The position numbers and the translations under genes were made by a program. A stretch of DNA of 64,000 bases from a virus. Shown piece by piece: positions 29,001 to 31,597 of the stretch (position 1 is the stretch's first letter; every line of letters begins with the position of its first letter). The notes below the pieces were generated by a model. It saw nothing but the letters and a program-made list of their open reading frames with translations. It searched no databases and was not told the origin of the DNA. The stretch spans positions 1 through 64,000 of the IMG/VR virus record IMGVR_UViG_3300042946_000615. The stretch is one strand, 5' to 3'.

Positions 29001-29042
29001 AACCAAATTTAGTTGAGCTGTTAGATTAAATCCTTTAGACAT
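11007..29042 (-). CDS. Giant tape measure protein with embedded enzyme-like modules
   Basis: 6011 residues, far longer than usual tape measures (about 700-2500). It starts with ATG at 29042 behind AGGATAA. Residues 140-420 resemble the TP901-type tape-measure core (IYGLTNSISKGVQAFIEYDK, LAQAGLSAKDTERSLKALA). Between 530 and 2290 lies a string of enzyme-like modules. Residues 2300-3600 are long helices with membrane segments near 2650-2740. Residues 3660-3705 hold two EF-hands. A second HExxH module is near 4805, and a glycine-rich hydrophobic stretch near 5260. Five D-T-x-P-A-x-L/M-x-P-G-E-F-V motifs (prolines 558, 2286, 3622, 4999, 5800) and repeated K-F-A-K/R-G-G linkers separate modules. 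The usual role is setting tail length and being ejected into the host; the cargo role is inferred. Confidence 0.93.
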   Translation of the reverse strand: MSKGFNLTAQLNLVGPTNVKQIAAQIKKDLGNVNATVNFKLDPTATKNVTALTSALQKLNSTLSATNKSASSAASAIKMLGQSVNSVKLNNIPQQVNNISKSVSTLNNNATKAKSSFSSVTNEMEDFGKQAGLAVRRFTAFATVTSVIYGLTNSISKGVQAFIEYDKELVRLQQVTGQSLKGLTQLQSRITDLSTSLGVSSKELTTVAVTLAQAGLSAKDTERSLKALALSSLAPSFDSMNETVEGSIALMRQFGIGAGELESALGSVNTVAAKFAVEASDIIAAIQRTGGVFATASKGVSTGTDALNEFIAVFTSVRATTRESAETIATGLRTIFTRVQRGDTINALKEFGVNLTDAQGKFVGAYKAVQLLSEGLNSIDPRDLKFSRIVEELGGFRQIGKVIPLIQQFSVAQEALAVAQQGQGSLARDAVKAQLSLANQISKVREQFFALFRELGQSQGFQTLVKGALSLSGALIKVADASKTLLPALSVMLAFKGAKALTQFAGGFNKGFRGGPDNKKGSGRSEPFADGGPVRKFARGGVVPGSGNRDTVPAMLMPGEFVIRKKAVETIGSNNLHNINKYGGGGSIRSGGRAGKRKKFAKGGAAEVASIDGDQKATDGDTFTATVTPTGKPFTASFRIADFDTYEIGNKTSRVSEAKAVNLLDIQKNKNKRKPKQGPSGFVIPSDYYVSNDMTASKAAEEGTKALQTQIADFKDTSKIKVGGGFGRYLASGFTMDSSLTTGRKWNESGKLELARGGKIQKFARGGQVLRNIGIIDTDVLRDAANATVVRPAMEKLGITDVSDYTTRLGELAAKARKNKSLSKFMAIAGAAGSGKSSVATGKGANDDATLRKTTRSQILTPEDIEKVNEVFVLTSTASQTKLDSYLKDVDRAYILSSNSRDEQDRVRSNRSSRDLTGEGLYGRKPGTTVGANSDFGLEETILRDELGKRATVLGRKKDSFGLRRKRENELPEIVQAGGFYTGGFAPPTRGHRGALDTLLDNMLAKNPNSSLEDIVVSVAPDLPMIAGKEGIEHAARYGIFPADFRALLSKINFGNAQISTQDQPAGGLSKFMEIAGSGDRRRFAKLKGAMAITSGKEEGVLGKYERAGMNVKDIPRIEDISATKVRDALFSGDDKTLTSFLNPEVASILMGNRAQLRNRSTMVPMLIEEIQKFVDQDKAKSNAEISGLLASAPGGPYGNVNAKLKQNAPEIAGQIQDIRSQRDRASRGAFGYRAFNIIRALSAKYPEIYGLDPSRKSSVSAQPSDITRETIAAQLSEQMSGEFGGVPTAMPSGLEAAILKNVEKTTQVKKSSGILPAQGSEILKRFGTSRLPTDASFGPFSGKTVRDTADGGKLKYWNSAFRPETKADKLAYYTATRDYLIDKFNESQGIQRATALEDTTNAVLSSKQLGLVGLNPLGYTGLLGPETWNLGIDPSGQERSIDASIVQRGLPTQYQNVIDYLSGQTEEIVGGASKLLGITPKKLSKKQRETLGQGNIEGALLEQIFGSADATILDDALRTRPIDFPMGIGPKAAKIFGIDPDIPTEVKRTIDSGSRGKAVEEFQRYFRAQYGIPEPKNDKMVQKLSGGGLLKKYGEIFPNNNSTGPFKEMVFDFDDTLVTGGEIRKPDGSLDLSQKDNIPLVEQMLKKGKLTPLGQHLSEAIKQEPSLVDNISILSARNQNQAGILADTLSRLGLPIPVSKIRGSDGPQNKKITGYQKMIDDNLETITRLKGQGHEAIHYKFAKGGKVEEEYKQILASILPKEMLTSDGYLKMPSGQAEPIEFIPPRTLAEKSRSTMMSILLGKSEQVPPEEQTGAFYQGGLHYKTMRHRLEKNKKTIPDDEYRALKTFIDENLLFQGGEDIIKTAGGKHKGVLAHETFHDIQGYLYDNHPEIIDKLQVSAEKYKDDIIKWYNDPANAEWAGPKDYKPEHFFPIPGKSNSPYGPDTSLLAIESVKKKTKKNLSNLSNGILGSIGESQYDLGRLEVVPVLISASAVGNKGANSILGNMFQDSGLNPEFYKTLPKKYKAGGVIRDIWHGTTTGKDDSVLESFKKYGAKSDVSHGFGQGHGFYVYSDPTSAMLRAMELEGGANFLTAADPNGRPMALKFTELLDGKNWDLDYEFQNADIVNFIHANYDRVKEAIAKSKGVDLGTNLKDFSLDKKYDEYLDTTDNTMMRKMGISFKDQGKDAEKLLANNNSGDARSGEVLSSLVKSLMHSDPDFYEEFENSFFNNLKPKQGLKYVGKDPLKPVLAQIFTRQKNINDTGWITEKFAKGGSPKDTVPALLTPGEFVVNKDAAQKIGYSNLHKLNKADKVQGYNKGGVVGTFQKLAGGGFADPNSFIRKFGQWFTEQPKNNQVKRFDRRPDIIGRASTQINKDVPKVLEDLIEGINKLGFSAAQSATVIKKLRNSSEVSYKEVEKALSGDLDKLKTAGAGFDTIIRAEEALYQIRRQGKRDVDLKRNLEGAFSQRGSATAQFMGGKMMMGDINQGSAAAQEMIEKEAQYIISGATQKLRASGKDVDLSKLTDKAYKIAASKVSGVSQKSFSDFDISGKDIKEYINESKRDRKTLTELDKEYAAQKMAELKRSSQFASVGSKQQQRMIKELEKETRREISVRRSLINDLASRTGQKGVGAIDMMDFNNSPILKYIKSLSAPQVLGGASIATGLVAGQGKNIGRLLYGQQNNDAKIKSAETSAAIESSGIIISTGLATAAEILANVPGKAGVIAASIVAIGSTLYGLAEYFSDISGSQAEARRQQQSENRAVQLDAAMERLNRSAKEYETNVGNTDLRNNLSDALKDVNNISVSDAQFQLREAKLDFGRQSPIAGMTPSKATGLQYINETLGNMIASVMPTFTGLGASRETMGAQEMARINAEMASKNKETGAIAQQAIMSALSQGATREDIISGDKYTNERAGLLMSDVKGVAAFNAAMASASSAVGGRELTEGELDEVLKKVTKDYYEQGNVILDTIIKANDLAKAMEAADRAGRQLAVSFDRMIDSINQSINRIQYESQQRTKYAQSRIKGLTGESGPPEINIPELNILENPQAYTPQDFALAVGKAADLIGGKEGKNIESMINFSKSLPDVMTKAIADRLSTEASLTKEDASAQALSVGQGIINSSGLDNETKEKLNSQLEAYVKNASEKISDEGLANNRKVALEIFLDQIRTSSSALGEGLARKATDAAKAMLEFRQNGLNDFAKSLQQSSDYIRQSTELRRKADKIMYKANIDTREIFRDVGESYNEAKGQTLNEVAQMTGGITDPVAIAQAIRQESDRINDPNTGLVKQRDDALLNKDFNDVIQFTQDIQDSSDKIKNYNDALDKLANSTNMYERALQEAKNVAETQKDRQSFVEKLLTNTPEEADNLNQAFIRLQRNLSGGLNSPWNQRDARKAFNEALFKTGSMREAYRAGNTVLANQRKETLGLMQDPGFKAIIKGQIQNQRATAGQGLLSEADLDNMFRQQEGKMMQQMAIESGFANNPVVMQAIQTKMNPESEPMAQAAANQVLEAAGLQKAATEEQAKLREVQAMELNVFAMDNLTVAIIDLKNQLADSFSRNDTIEGRDSSGAKTIQLNLGTTDLGEQYQNQAAITASRGGLIYAAEGQMIDFKPKGTDTIPAMLSPGEFVINAKSTAQNLPLLEAINNGYANGGKVKYFKDGGLASLFRGFDKDQNSILSENEFLDYFSDFDLNKDKAIDINEFLEYGNKVQNRAKLLRLLNKAGTFHNKRYDQLKNKADKRTFSEESEYKNYNEILSSQLKSDTLRAEEIRQQKNSFRRLNLNIKGKAKRTPEEEIEYQNLREEQRVLNPEIRRKQESIRRMNLNMKGKAKRTQGEEEEYQSLRQKWTKENPIEASKAKKITERQARLNENNRYIYQRQDQYRRERLGLDPAQEKEPSTPQSTAVGAKASTQVAAAQSRTEDNRRKQLWLKGSKGRTPEEESEYTKLRSLYEERKGKSKTKKADSAADPNAAQEAAIEDANARVTGLMNRFASSMGPIQDANDYVNRWTLAATALGPTIMKQWMANNTEPFRLDKNGNISRHDYDKGENEYDYRNPSYKSRARAEAINGQLPKPTLASETITTSSSLTDPQVVSPSNPRYASQIKDYVNNVIAKSPSWPDLLADKTTPSGMTVPTTPVKPTNAGYPHIDGTISDQLLDIDYSKMEPQHYVTLANDPRGEAAIVRQIAQVKLNVMGLDKDGKPLNTSSGTSPVNTTKSQPVQTQQPLAPSVTQSTANKEAQATVVAQQATSSRAGTAEESARKVQFAIDEGKKIIDVYRQHSQEEGISDNEREKRLQQLRHAQVEFGSTGRASAGLNPIGLGRGVNKPDGERWARESYKNAEDYFEAKKARDLFKKYGADKPKLFGSEVFDATLPPEMIGSDRTKRVKERAEAVSNFMAGLVDYVTGFKLDGSERHTAGLEISADGKNVARLSARNRFEASRDRSQDTKTQAKLTKEDAVALGVDPMLAGPLTDAEMFASLESKTKDTLWRDSGGVPPVIFAQGGTGASSIQTLNKIQKEQDLEEMIQKHGPIQYSDKNGNVLFADGTNYLRTSEPEDITAVGVAAASMLTPVGVVTAGASLRKVPDIAGRVIKGESTPQDAVDLIQITAGIASMANSARTAEQLSGRGQGILGGQKSQRQMTTEQTKAESAIDKDMKQALDESRYNITEKLNDAEEARLWQNIGKEVKRGKDSVIAKASSAIEKGAMRGTEFGTGGGDATTLNARAAKALAPEMLDLKPGTTSYSSPQRLTPKGEAVVAKRIQQLAEATPTSINPALNRRGYFRPDAPGSVTGTTVLRSPTDTFAALHEQSHAVSRILGILDDQNLLTKGVISKLPKKFRVLAEGAGPRISAMDEFTQARMDIRGTKAQVPQDVAVNNALARVQEEAAVARSLGQKPLDNPSYVKELSKYNSLLNKDPTTPLPSAPDTKSSTTDLIKKGAVLAGGAQLISSGVKAVTSPQKEKTKTKKPARRASGGLIYAENGQLIDFSPKGTDTVPAMLTPGEFVVNAKSTKENLGLLHAINKSKGGEINYLSKGGKTKTNKKTKRKAPDKSRVYGKPYDIRNPPPEEWAAKENELAQTRWFIEGIKRNTIQQKKAMQDIFFPDGPSSTIYDGPGYLPLKPKPMPISDDEKAWMDKGVDYILQYKRENPVKYLATGGRTDDEQKAPDIRPITQADPANDPFKDMRLEPQQSPQISAYDAAAGQAMLNNVNDMMGISSNNDYANINDMEIARAQGDLANEMAANSANQLALQQVQQDIPHALHTVAELPPMQVLGGIGKSGYGAMQIAAGGAGMMVGDIGQGLGASDDGFFGGLSKSGQQTGDLGAANIAAGGAMAGQGLGLDYLSGGVYEKQRAEATAAANEIMDSQVAQVTDEFGTAAGTVQRLAPIVGEGAFNLAADPIPLAAKTAGKVTDLGIQGAETLSYARRDPFTHGTQTAEDIANFTTAAGKMHAEAQIASKGNSVLSSVRPAPVAPGAAAETAEWWRHGEGIAGSRTLSGGQAGVSPMVEAAIDTATGKPIEVLGPDVWRATESNGKFFWPGNSGPGSYALTGEKSADVGAAVSRYALPNAQQVGSKAAQVMTADMVPGALDNATATLGSAKDSASTVRQMVEKSPTLSADPNMVKQAAMGTLEPSTIINAETTRLTSKGLDPKLASQAVIKDFGIQVSKNPTSKIFDPDMVPTIEVPLGGGSVARETMTSTVAIHDAGALASNRPSNIKSVYDLGMPTLRNKYTHLGEHTGHTIAKSTIEPFHKAELVQKVTSDPNKRHEASHHNTGGLIYANNGALAQAASGTDNVPAMLTPGEFVVNRESSQKHMPLLNAINSGHFNRGGIVNYLANGGVVAPKYYADGGQQLSNAIKQAPGVSNNSSNIGDIESALNKIVQSMSSSLEDKISQINQLNQNMTGFIDNFGSQSQSLVDGLKSSTTNLGSYADKLSTVSLPDSIKLTGNVTSEHRFNGAEAANNVLSTLGPSMEQQTNNQLNNAFNKINKGPGQLDSGIFGPDTTSIMGKSIK
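14373..14855 (-). other. Tape measure module: second zincin-like domain (HEQSH)
   Basis: Residues about 4730-4890. TFAALHEQSHAVSRIL contains HExxH at 4805-4809 within a helix; the following EEAAVARS helix could hold a third ligand. It is unrelated by eye to the HETFH module upstream except for the motif. Confidence 0.5.
17208..17855 (-). repeat. Tape measure: four RTPEEE-type helical repeats
   Basis: Residues about 3730-3945 hold four related units with the core K-R-T-x-x-E-E-x-E-Y-x-x-L (RTFSEESEYKNY, RTPEEEIEYQNL, RTQGEEEEYQSL, RTPEEESEYTKL). The middle two share an NLNxKGKAKRT lead-in. The spacing is irregular (about 47, 44 and 106 residues). Confidence 0.75.
17928..18065 (-). other. Tape measure module: paired EF-hands
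   Basis: Residues about 3660-3705. There are two 12-residue loops: DKDQNSILSENE from Asp 3668 and DLNKDKAIDINE from Asp 3688. Both have Asp at loop positions 1, Asp or Asn at 3 and Asp, Asn or Ser around 5, and Glu at 12, the calcium-binding pattern. Helices flank each loop. Confidence 0.75.
20823..21095 (-). other. Tape measure hydrophobic/membrane segments
   Basis: Residues about 2650-2740 contain long uncharged stretches (SGIIISTGLATAAEILANV, GVIAASIVAIGSTLYGLAEY). Membrane-spanning segments in tape measures are thought to help form the DNA channel through the host inner membrane. Confidence 0.6.
22248..22955 (-). other. Tape measure module: ADP-ribosyltransferase-like domain
   Basis: Residues about 2030-2265. 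DIWHGT has His 2036, and GQGHGFYVYSDPTSAMLRAM has Tyr 2070 followed by a helix. This is the H...Y pattern of PARP/DUF3990-like ART folds (HGT, then GxGFY-x-T/S-x3-A). The final catalytic Glu is not identified. The module ends at TEKFAKGG. Confidence 0.55.
22983..23795 (-). other. Tape measure module: zincin-like metallopeptidase (HETFH)
   Basis: Residues about 1750-2020. AHETFHDIQGYL contains HExxH at 1876-1880 inside a predicted helix, preceded by a GGKHKGVL strand. The surrounding segment has the size of a small zincin. The third ligand is not assigned. Zincins are frequent in polyvalent phage proteins. Confidence 0.6.
23838..24230 (-). other. Tape measure module: HAD-like phosphatase domain
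   Basis: Residues about 1605-1735. VFDFDDTLV gives the DxDxT nucleophile motif (Asp 1613, Asp 1615). ILSAR gives motif II (Ser 1676), KITGYQKMI may hold the motif III Lys, and IDDN at 1720-1723 gives the acidic motif IV. All four HAD motifs appear in order in a compact, capless domain ending at a K-F-A-K-G-G linker. Confidence 0.7.
24333..24905 (-). other. Tape measure module: possible PD-(D/E)XK nuclease-like domain
   Basis: Residues about 1380-1570. GNIEGALLEQIFG places a Glu at 1498; IDFP has Asp 1524; TEVKRT has Glu 1546 and Lys 1548. The E...D...ExK spacing is typical of the PD-(D/E)XK fold. The call rests on motif order only and is moderate. Confidence 0.45.
25623..26120 (-). other. 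Tape measure module: nucleotidylyltransferase-like domain
   Basis: Residues about 975-1140. GGFAPPTRGH at 983-992 matches the GxFxPxxxGH nucleotide-binding signature (TRGH in place of HxGH), and ISATKVRDAL at 1121-1130 matches the ISxTxxR motif of the same superfamily (nicotinamide mononucleotide or pantetheine-phosphate adenylyltransferases). Both key motifs are present at the expected distance. Confidence 0.7.
26253..26750 (-). other. Tape measure module: P-loop kinase-like domain
   Basis: Residues about 765-930. A classic Walker A is at 830-837 (GAAGSGKS), preceded by a beta strand (FMAIA) and followed about 45 residues later by VFVLTST and RAYILSS strands. The neighbouring nucleotidylyltransferase-like module suggests a two-step nucleotide or cofactor kinase/transferase, as in NadR-type fusions. 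The substrate is unknown. Confidence 0.65.
26808..27230 (-). other. Tape measure module: staphylococcal-nuclease-like domain
   Basis: Residues about 605-745, bounded by K-F-A-K-G-G and K-F-A-R-G-G linkers. DGDT at 619-622, FRIADFDTYE, a following helix with EAKAVNLL, and GRYLA at 727-731 match the order of conserved blocks in SNase/thermonuclease folds (Ca-binding Asp, Arg, Asp/Glu, then G-R-x-L-A). Catalytic competence cannot be judged. Confidence 0.65.
27783..28625 (-). other. Tape measure module: TP901-like core
   Basis: Residues about 140-420. Helical repeats such as TVAVTLAQAGLSAKDTERSL and GSIALMRQFGIGAGELESAL match the common core of phage minor tail/tape-measure proteins. This module identifies the gene. 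Confidence 0.8.
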
Positions 29043-29068
29043 AATTTATCCTGTATTACAAGGCTAAT

Positions 29069-29116
29069 ATAAAAAATATTCCCAACAATAGGATCTCTCC
29101 TACGGCTGGGAATATT
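29069..29116 (-). terminator. Hairpin terminator between chaperone-like gene and tape measure
   Basis: The coding strand has AATATTCCCA (29107-29116) pairing with TGGGAATATT (29075-29084), and TAGGA pairs with TCCTA inside the loop. It is followed by a run of T residues. This is a long stem with a T-tract in the only sizeable gap between tail chaperone-like and tape-measure genes. It may attenuate transcription into the 18-kb gene. Confidence 0.7.
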
Positions 29117-29140
29117 GAGACACAAAAATTATTTATAATC

Positions 29141-30058
29141 TCAGGCTGTTGCTGGCTGTTCAACTTTCGGTTCTGCCACTGGTGCTGGTGCTGGTACTTC
29201 AACAGCTGGCTGACTTTCTTTGGTTTCTGAACTAGCAGCTTTTGGTTCATCTTTTTTGTCTTCTTCTAAAATAATTGGGTTTCCACTATCATCTAAGAAG
29301 GGTTGAGGATCAACGAGATAATCACCGTCTGAATTTACCTTATTGCCATACTTATCTACGAAGTTACCTTCTTCGTCTATAAATCTACCGCTCTCGTCGA
29401 TCAACCTACCTTCTGCATCAATTAATCTGCCTTTTTTATCAACTAAACGTAATTTTTCATCAACAAATTTATATTTCTTTAAAAACTTGTTTTCTGGTAA
29501 ATTACTCTCGTAGTCATTATCCAAACCATAAAGCATATTAGCCAAATTTTGTGCTCCTAATAATCCAACAGAATCTGTTGACCTATTAAGGTAGTCTTCC
29601 ATATTGTTGAAATATGGCTGTTTAGTATCATTATACACCACACAAACACCAACTAAATAATTAAATCTAGCATTATCAGCCTGTCCTTCAGCACTATGAT
29701 TGTCTAAGGAGGTTCTAACACTGATCAAATCTCTTATTTCATCTCTAACGGTCTTCATTTGAATAGCAAGGTCTTTAGCCTCATTTAAACTAAATCCACC
29801 CTTAGCTAGTCTCTTCTCTCCATCTAGCAATTCTTTTTGCAGAGTGGTGAACTTGGCCTGTTTCTCATCATTCCACAACCCTTGATCTTCAAGAAGATCG
29901 TCTAGCTTAGCCCTTACCACGCTCTTGCTTTTAATAGCATCGGTGAAAGCCTGATTATAAACTTTTTGAGCTTCTCTTTGGTCGTTAAGCGATGGTGTCT
30001 TAACAAGAAATTCTTTTTCAACACCGTCGATAGTTGCCTTAAATGTTTTAGTCTTCAT
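29141..30058 (-). CDS. Putative tail assembly chaperone-like protein with 7-residue repeats
   Basis: 305 residues from the ATG at 30058, chosen because AAGGAG lies 5-6 nt upstream; an in-frame ATG at 30082 lacks such a leader. It directly precedes the tape measure, the normal place for tail assembly chaperones. The middle is helical and charged. Residues about 203-250 are seven-residue tandem repeats with the pattern R-L-I-D-x-x-G (RLVDKKG, RLIDAEG, RLIDESG, RFIDEEG, NFVDKYG). The C-terminus is rich in Pro, Ala and Glu (VEVPAPAPVAEPKVE). No family match was certain. Confidence 0.6.
   Translation of the reverse strand: MKTKTFKATIDGVEKEFLVKTPSLNDQREAQKVYNQAFTDAIKSKSVVRAKLDDLLEDQGLWNDEKQAKFTTLQKELLDGEKRLAKGGFSLNEAKDLAIQMKTVRDEIRDLISVRTSLDNHSAEGQADNARFNYLVGVCVVYNDTKQPYFNNMEDYLNRSTDSVGLLGAQNLANMLYGLDNDYESNLPENKFLKKYKFVDEKLRLVDKKGRLIDAEGRLIDESGRFIDEEGNFVDKYGNKVNSDGDYLVDPQPFLDDSGNPIILEEDKKDEPKAASSETKESQPAVEVPAPAPVAEPKVEQPATA
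29300..29460 (-). repeat. Tandem 21-bp (7-residue) repeats
   Basis: In-frame repeats coding RLxDxxG units, six or seven in a row, decaying toward the C-terminal side (NKVNSDG, DYLVD). This is a possible extended beta or spacer segment in the chaperone-like protein. Confidence 0.7.
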
Positions 30059-30356
30059 AATTATCTCCTTGGTTATTATCAAAATTTATCTTGTAATTAT
30101 ATTTGTTGCTCATATTGCATTTGCTTTTATTTAAGAATTCACCAATATCTTCAACAGCTCCTCTAGCTTGTTTGTTACCATTGTTTAATATGCTATTTCT
30201 TGCATATTCCCACATATCGGCAAATTCGTCTCCTCTCTTAGACTCCTCTTCCCATAAGTGTCCAAATATGTTTTCAAATCTTGCTAGAGCACCTATCATT
30301 GTGGTTTGAAATCTCTTGTATACCTTATCTATTAATTCATTCTCTTCTTTTGTCAT
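30048..30356 (-). CDS. Small helical protein in tail chaperone region
   Basis: 102 residues, charged and helical: KRFQTTMIGALARFENIFGH, LWEEESKRGDEFADMWEYAR. It overlaps the start of the chaperone-like gene by 11 nt, which suggests coupled translation. It sits between two chaperone-like genes just before the tape measure. I recognise no domain with confidence. Confidence 0.65.
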   Translation of the reverse strand: MTKEENELIDKVYKRFQTTMIGALARFENIFGHLWEEESKRGDEFADMWEYARNSILNNGNKQARGAVEDIGEFLNKSKCNMSNKYNYKINFDNNQGDNYED

Positions 30357-30360
30357 GGTA

Positions 30361-31404
30361 CTACTTTCTATTTTTGGATGCTTGCATCATTTGATTCTGT
30401 AAATCAGATTGAATATCTGGTAAGTCAAAAACCTCTACTGATCCTTTTTGGTTTATTATATTATTTCGAGTCTTAATTTTATTTAAATTTTCTTGAGTAT
30501 TTAATCCCATGATTTCGCTAATTTCTTGTTGACTTTGTGGTGTAATAAATACTTCTTGTGCATTCTTTAATTTGGGATTAAGTTTATCTATTTCTTCTTG
30601 TTTTTTCGCCTTTTTAACTTTTTCTCTTTGATGAATCATCCATCCATCAAGCATATCGTCATCATCTATAATAGTGTCTGCTGGACATTCTGGATGCTCA
30701 TAAACGCTATCATACATTCTTGTGATACTAACTAATGTTCTTTGATCATCTGTCCAATTAATAACCGCATTTTCAAATATTTTATCTTTATTACAGCCCC
30801 AATAAGATCTCCACATATTACTTCGGGCTAATCTTTTATAGTTATCAATAGAAATGCTCTGTTTATTTACTTCACTAACAATATCATTAAAATATAAATA
30901 TGATGTTTGATCATTAATATGCTGATTTGAAAATACTCTTTTGTTATTTTTAAATAAAGTATTACATACTATAAATTCGTGTTTTATACTAGAAGCATAT
31001 CCTTCTAATGTATTAACGAACATATCGTTTTTATGATTCATAATTCCATTAAGTTGATTTCGTAAACTATTCAAACTTTTCCTAATTTTTTTAACCTTCT
31101 CATTTAACGAACTGTTCAAGAATAACTCAATTTTAGTTTTATCAATTTTACTTTCAATGTCTTTAATAATAATTTGAGTGTCTATTGACCAAAGTGCTAA
31201 ATTAATTAATAAATTATCTAAATCATATTCTCTAATCCATTCGTTAAATTTTTCATCATTGATTATATTATTATAAATAACTTGGGATTCATATCTTAAT
31301 TCTGCTGATGGGGCCCTAAGTTCGTATTGCTCATTCTTATAAAAGAAAATGATCTTTCCTGAGAGTATTCTATACAAGAGCAATTCCAGATCAGCATCAT
31401 TCAT
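30361..31404 (-). CDS. Putative tail assembly/tape-measure chaperone-like protein
   Basis: 347 residues starting MNDADLELLLYRILSGKI. The N-terminus (LYRILSGKIIFFYKNEQYEL, then AELRYESQVIYNNII) and the long helical middle (LNEKVKKIRKSLNSLRNQL) resemble proteins found between tail tube and tape measure in many large phages, but no motif is decisive. A DDDD stretch lies near residue 245. The start overlaps the 48-residue gene upstream by 8 nt. A chaperone role is inferred from position. Confidence 0.6.
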   Translation of the reverse strand: MNDADLELLLYRILSGKIIFFYKNEQYELRAPSAELRYESQVIYNNIINDEKFNEWIREYDLDNLLINLALWSIDTQIIIKDIESKIDKTKIELFLNSSLNEKVKKIRKSLNSLRNQLNGIMNHKNDMFVNTLEGYASSIKHEFIVCNTLFKNNKRVFSNQHINDQTSYLYFNDIVSEVNKQSISIDNYKRLARSNMWRSYWGCNKDKIFENAVINWTDDQRTLVSITRMYDSVYEHPECPADTIIDDDDMLDGWMIHQREKVKKAKKQEEIDKLNPKLKNAQEVFITPQSQQEISEIMGLNTQENLNKIKTRNNIINQKGSVEVFDLPDIQSDLQNQMMQASKNRK

Positions 31405-31543
31405 CCTTTGTCCTGGCTTGTTGTTTTAGCTTGATAATTTCCGAATCTTTATCTTTTAATTGCTGCTTCATATGCTCCAGTAGTTTTTGCATACTGTGCA
31501 TATCGACATACAATTTTCCTATTATTGCAAATAAATCTTCCAT
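31397..31543 (-). CDS. 48-residue coiled-coil protein
   Basis: The frame starts with ATG at 31541-31543 (MEDLFAIIGKLYVDMH), preceded by TAAGGACAAT, and ends with TGA overlapping the next ATG by 8 nt, the same junction type as at 34869/34876. The body (MQKLLEHMKQQLKDKDSEII, KLKQQ) is a heptad-rich helix. It fills the otherwise unexplained 190-nt gap between the tail tube and chaperone-like genes. Function unknown. Confidence 0.65.
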   Translation of the reverse strand: MEDLFAIIGKLYVDMHSMQKLLEHMKQQLKDKDSEIIKLKQQARTKDE

Positions 31544-31597
31544 ATTGTCCTTAGTCCAGTTCTAATATCCATTGTCTGCTTACAATACTAAAATATA

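Noticed and set aside
11007-29042. Tape measure as an artefact of merged genes
   Set aside because: The frame is continuous, the same linker motifs recur from start to end, and no internal Shine-Dalgarno/ATG breaks were noticed at the module borders, so a single gene is preferred.
29056-29250. Alternative frame at the end of the chaperone-like gene, a possible G/GT-style frameshift product
   Set aside because: The frame is +1, the nearby A-run (AAAAAA) does not form a standard slip heptamer in the reading frame, and the extension past the stop only reads through the terminator hairpin. Possible but not supported.
29631-29640. GTGTATAA match within the chaperone-like gene
   Set aside because: It encodes Val-Val-Tyr-Asn and is about 590 nt from the next start; treated as chance.
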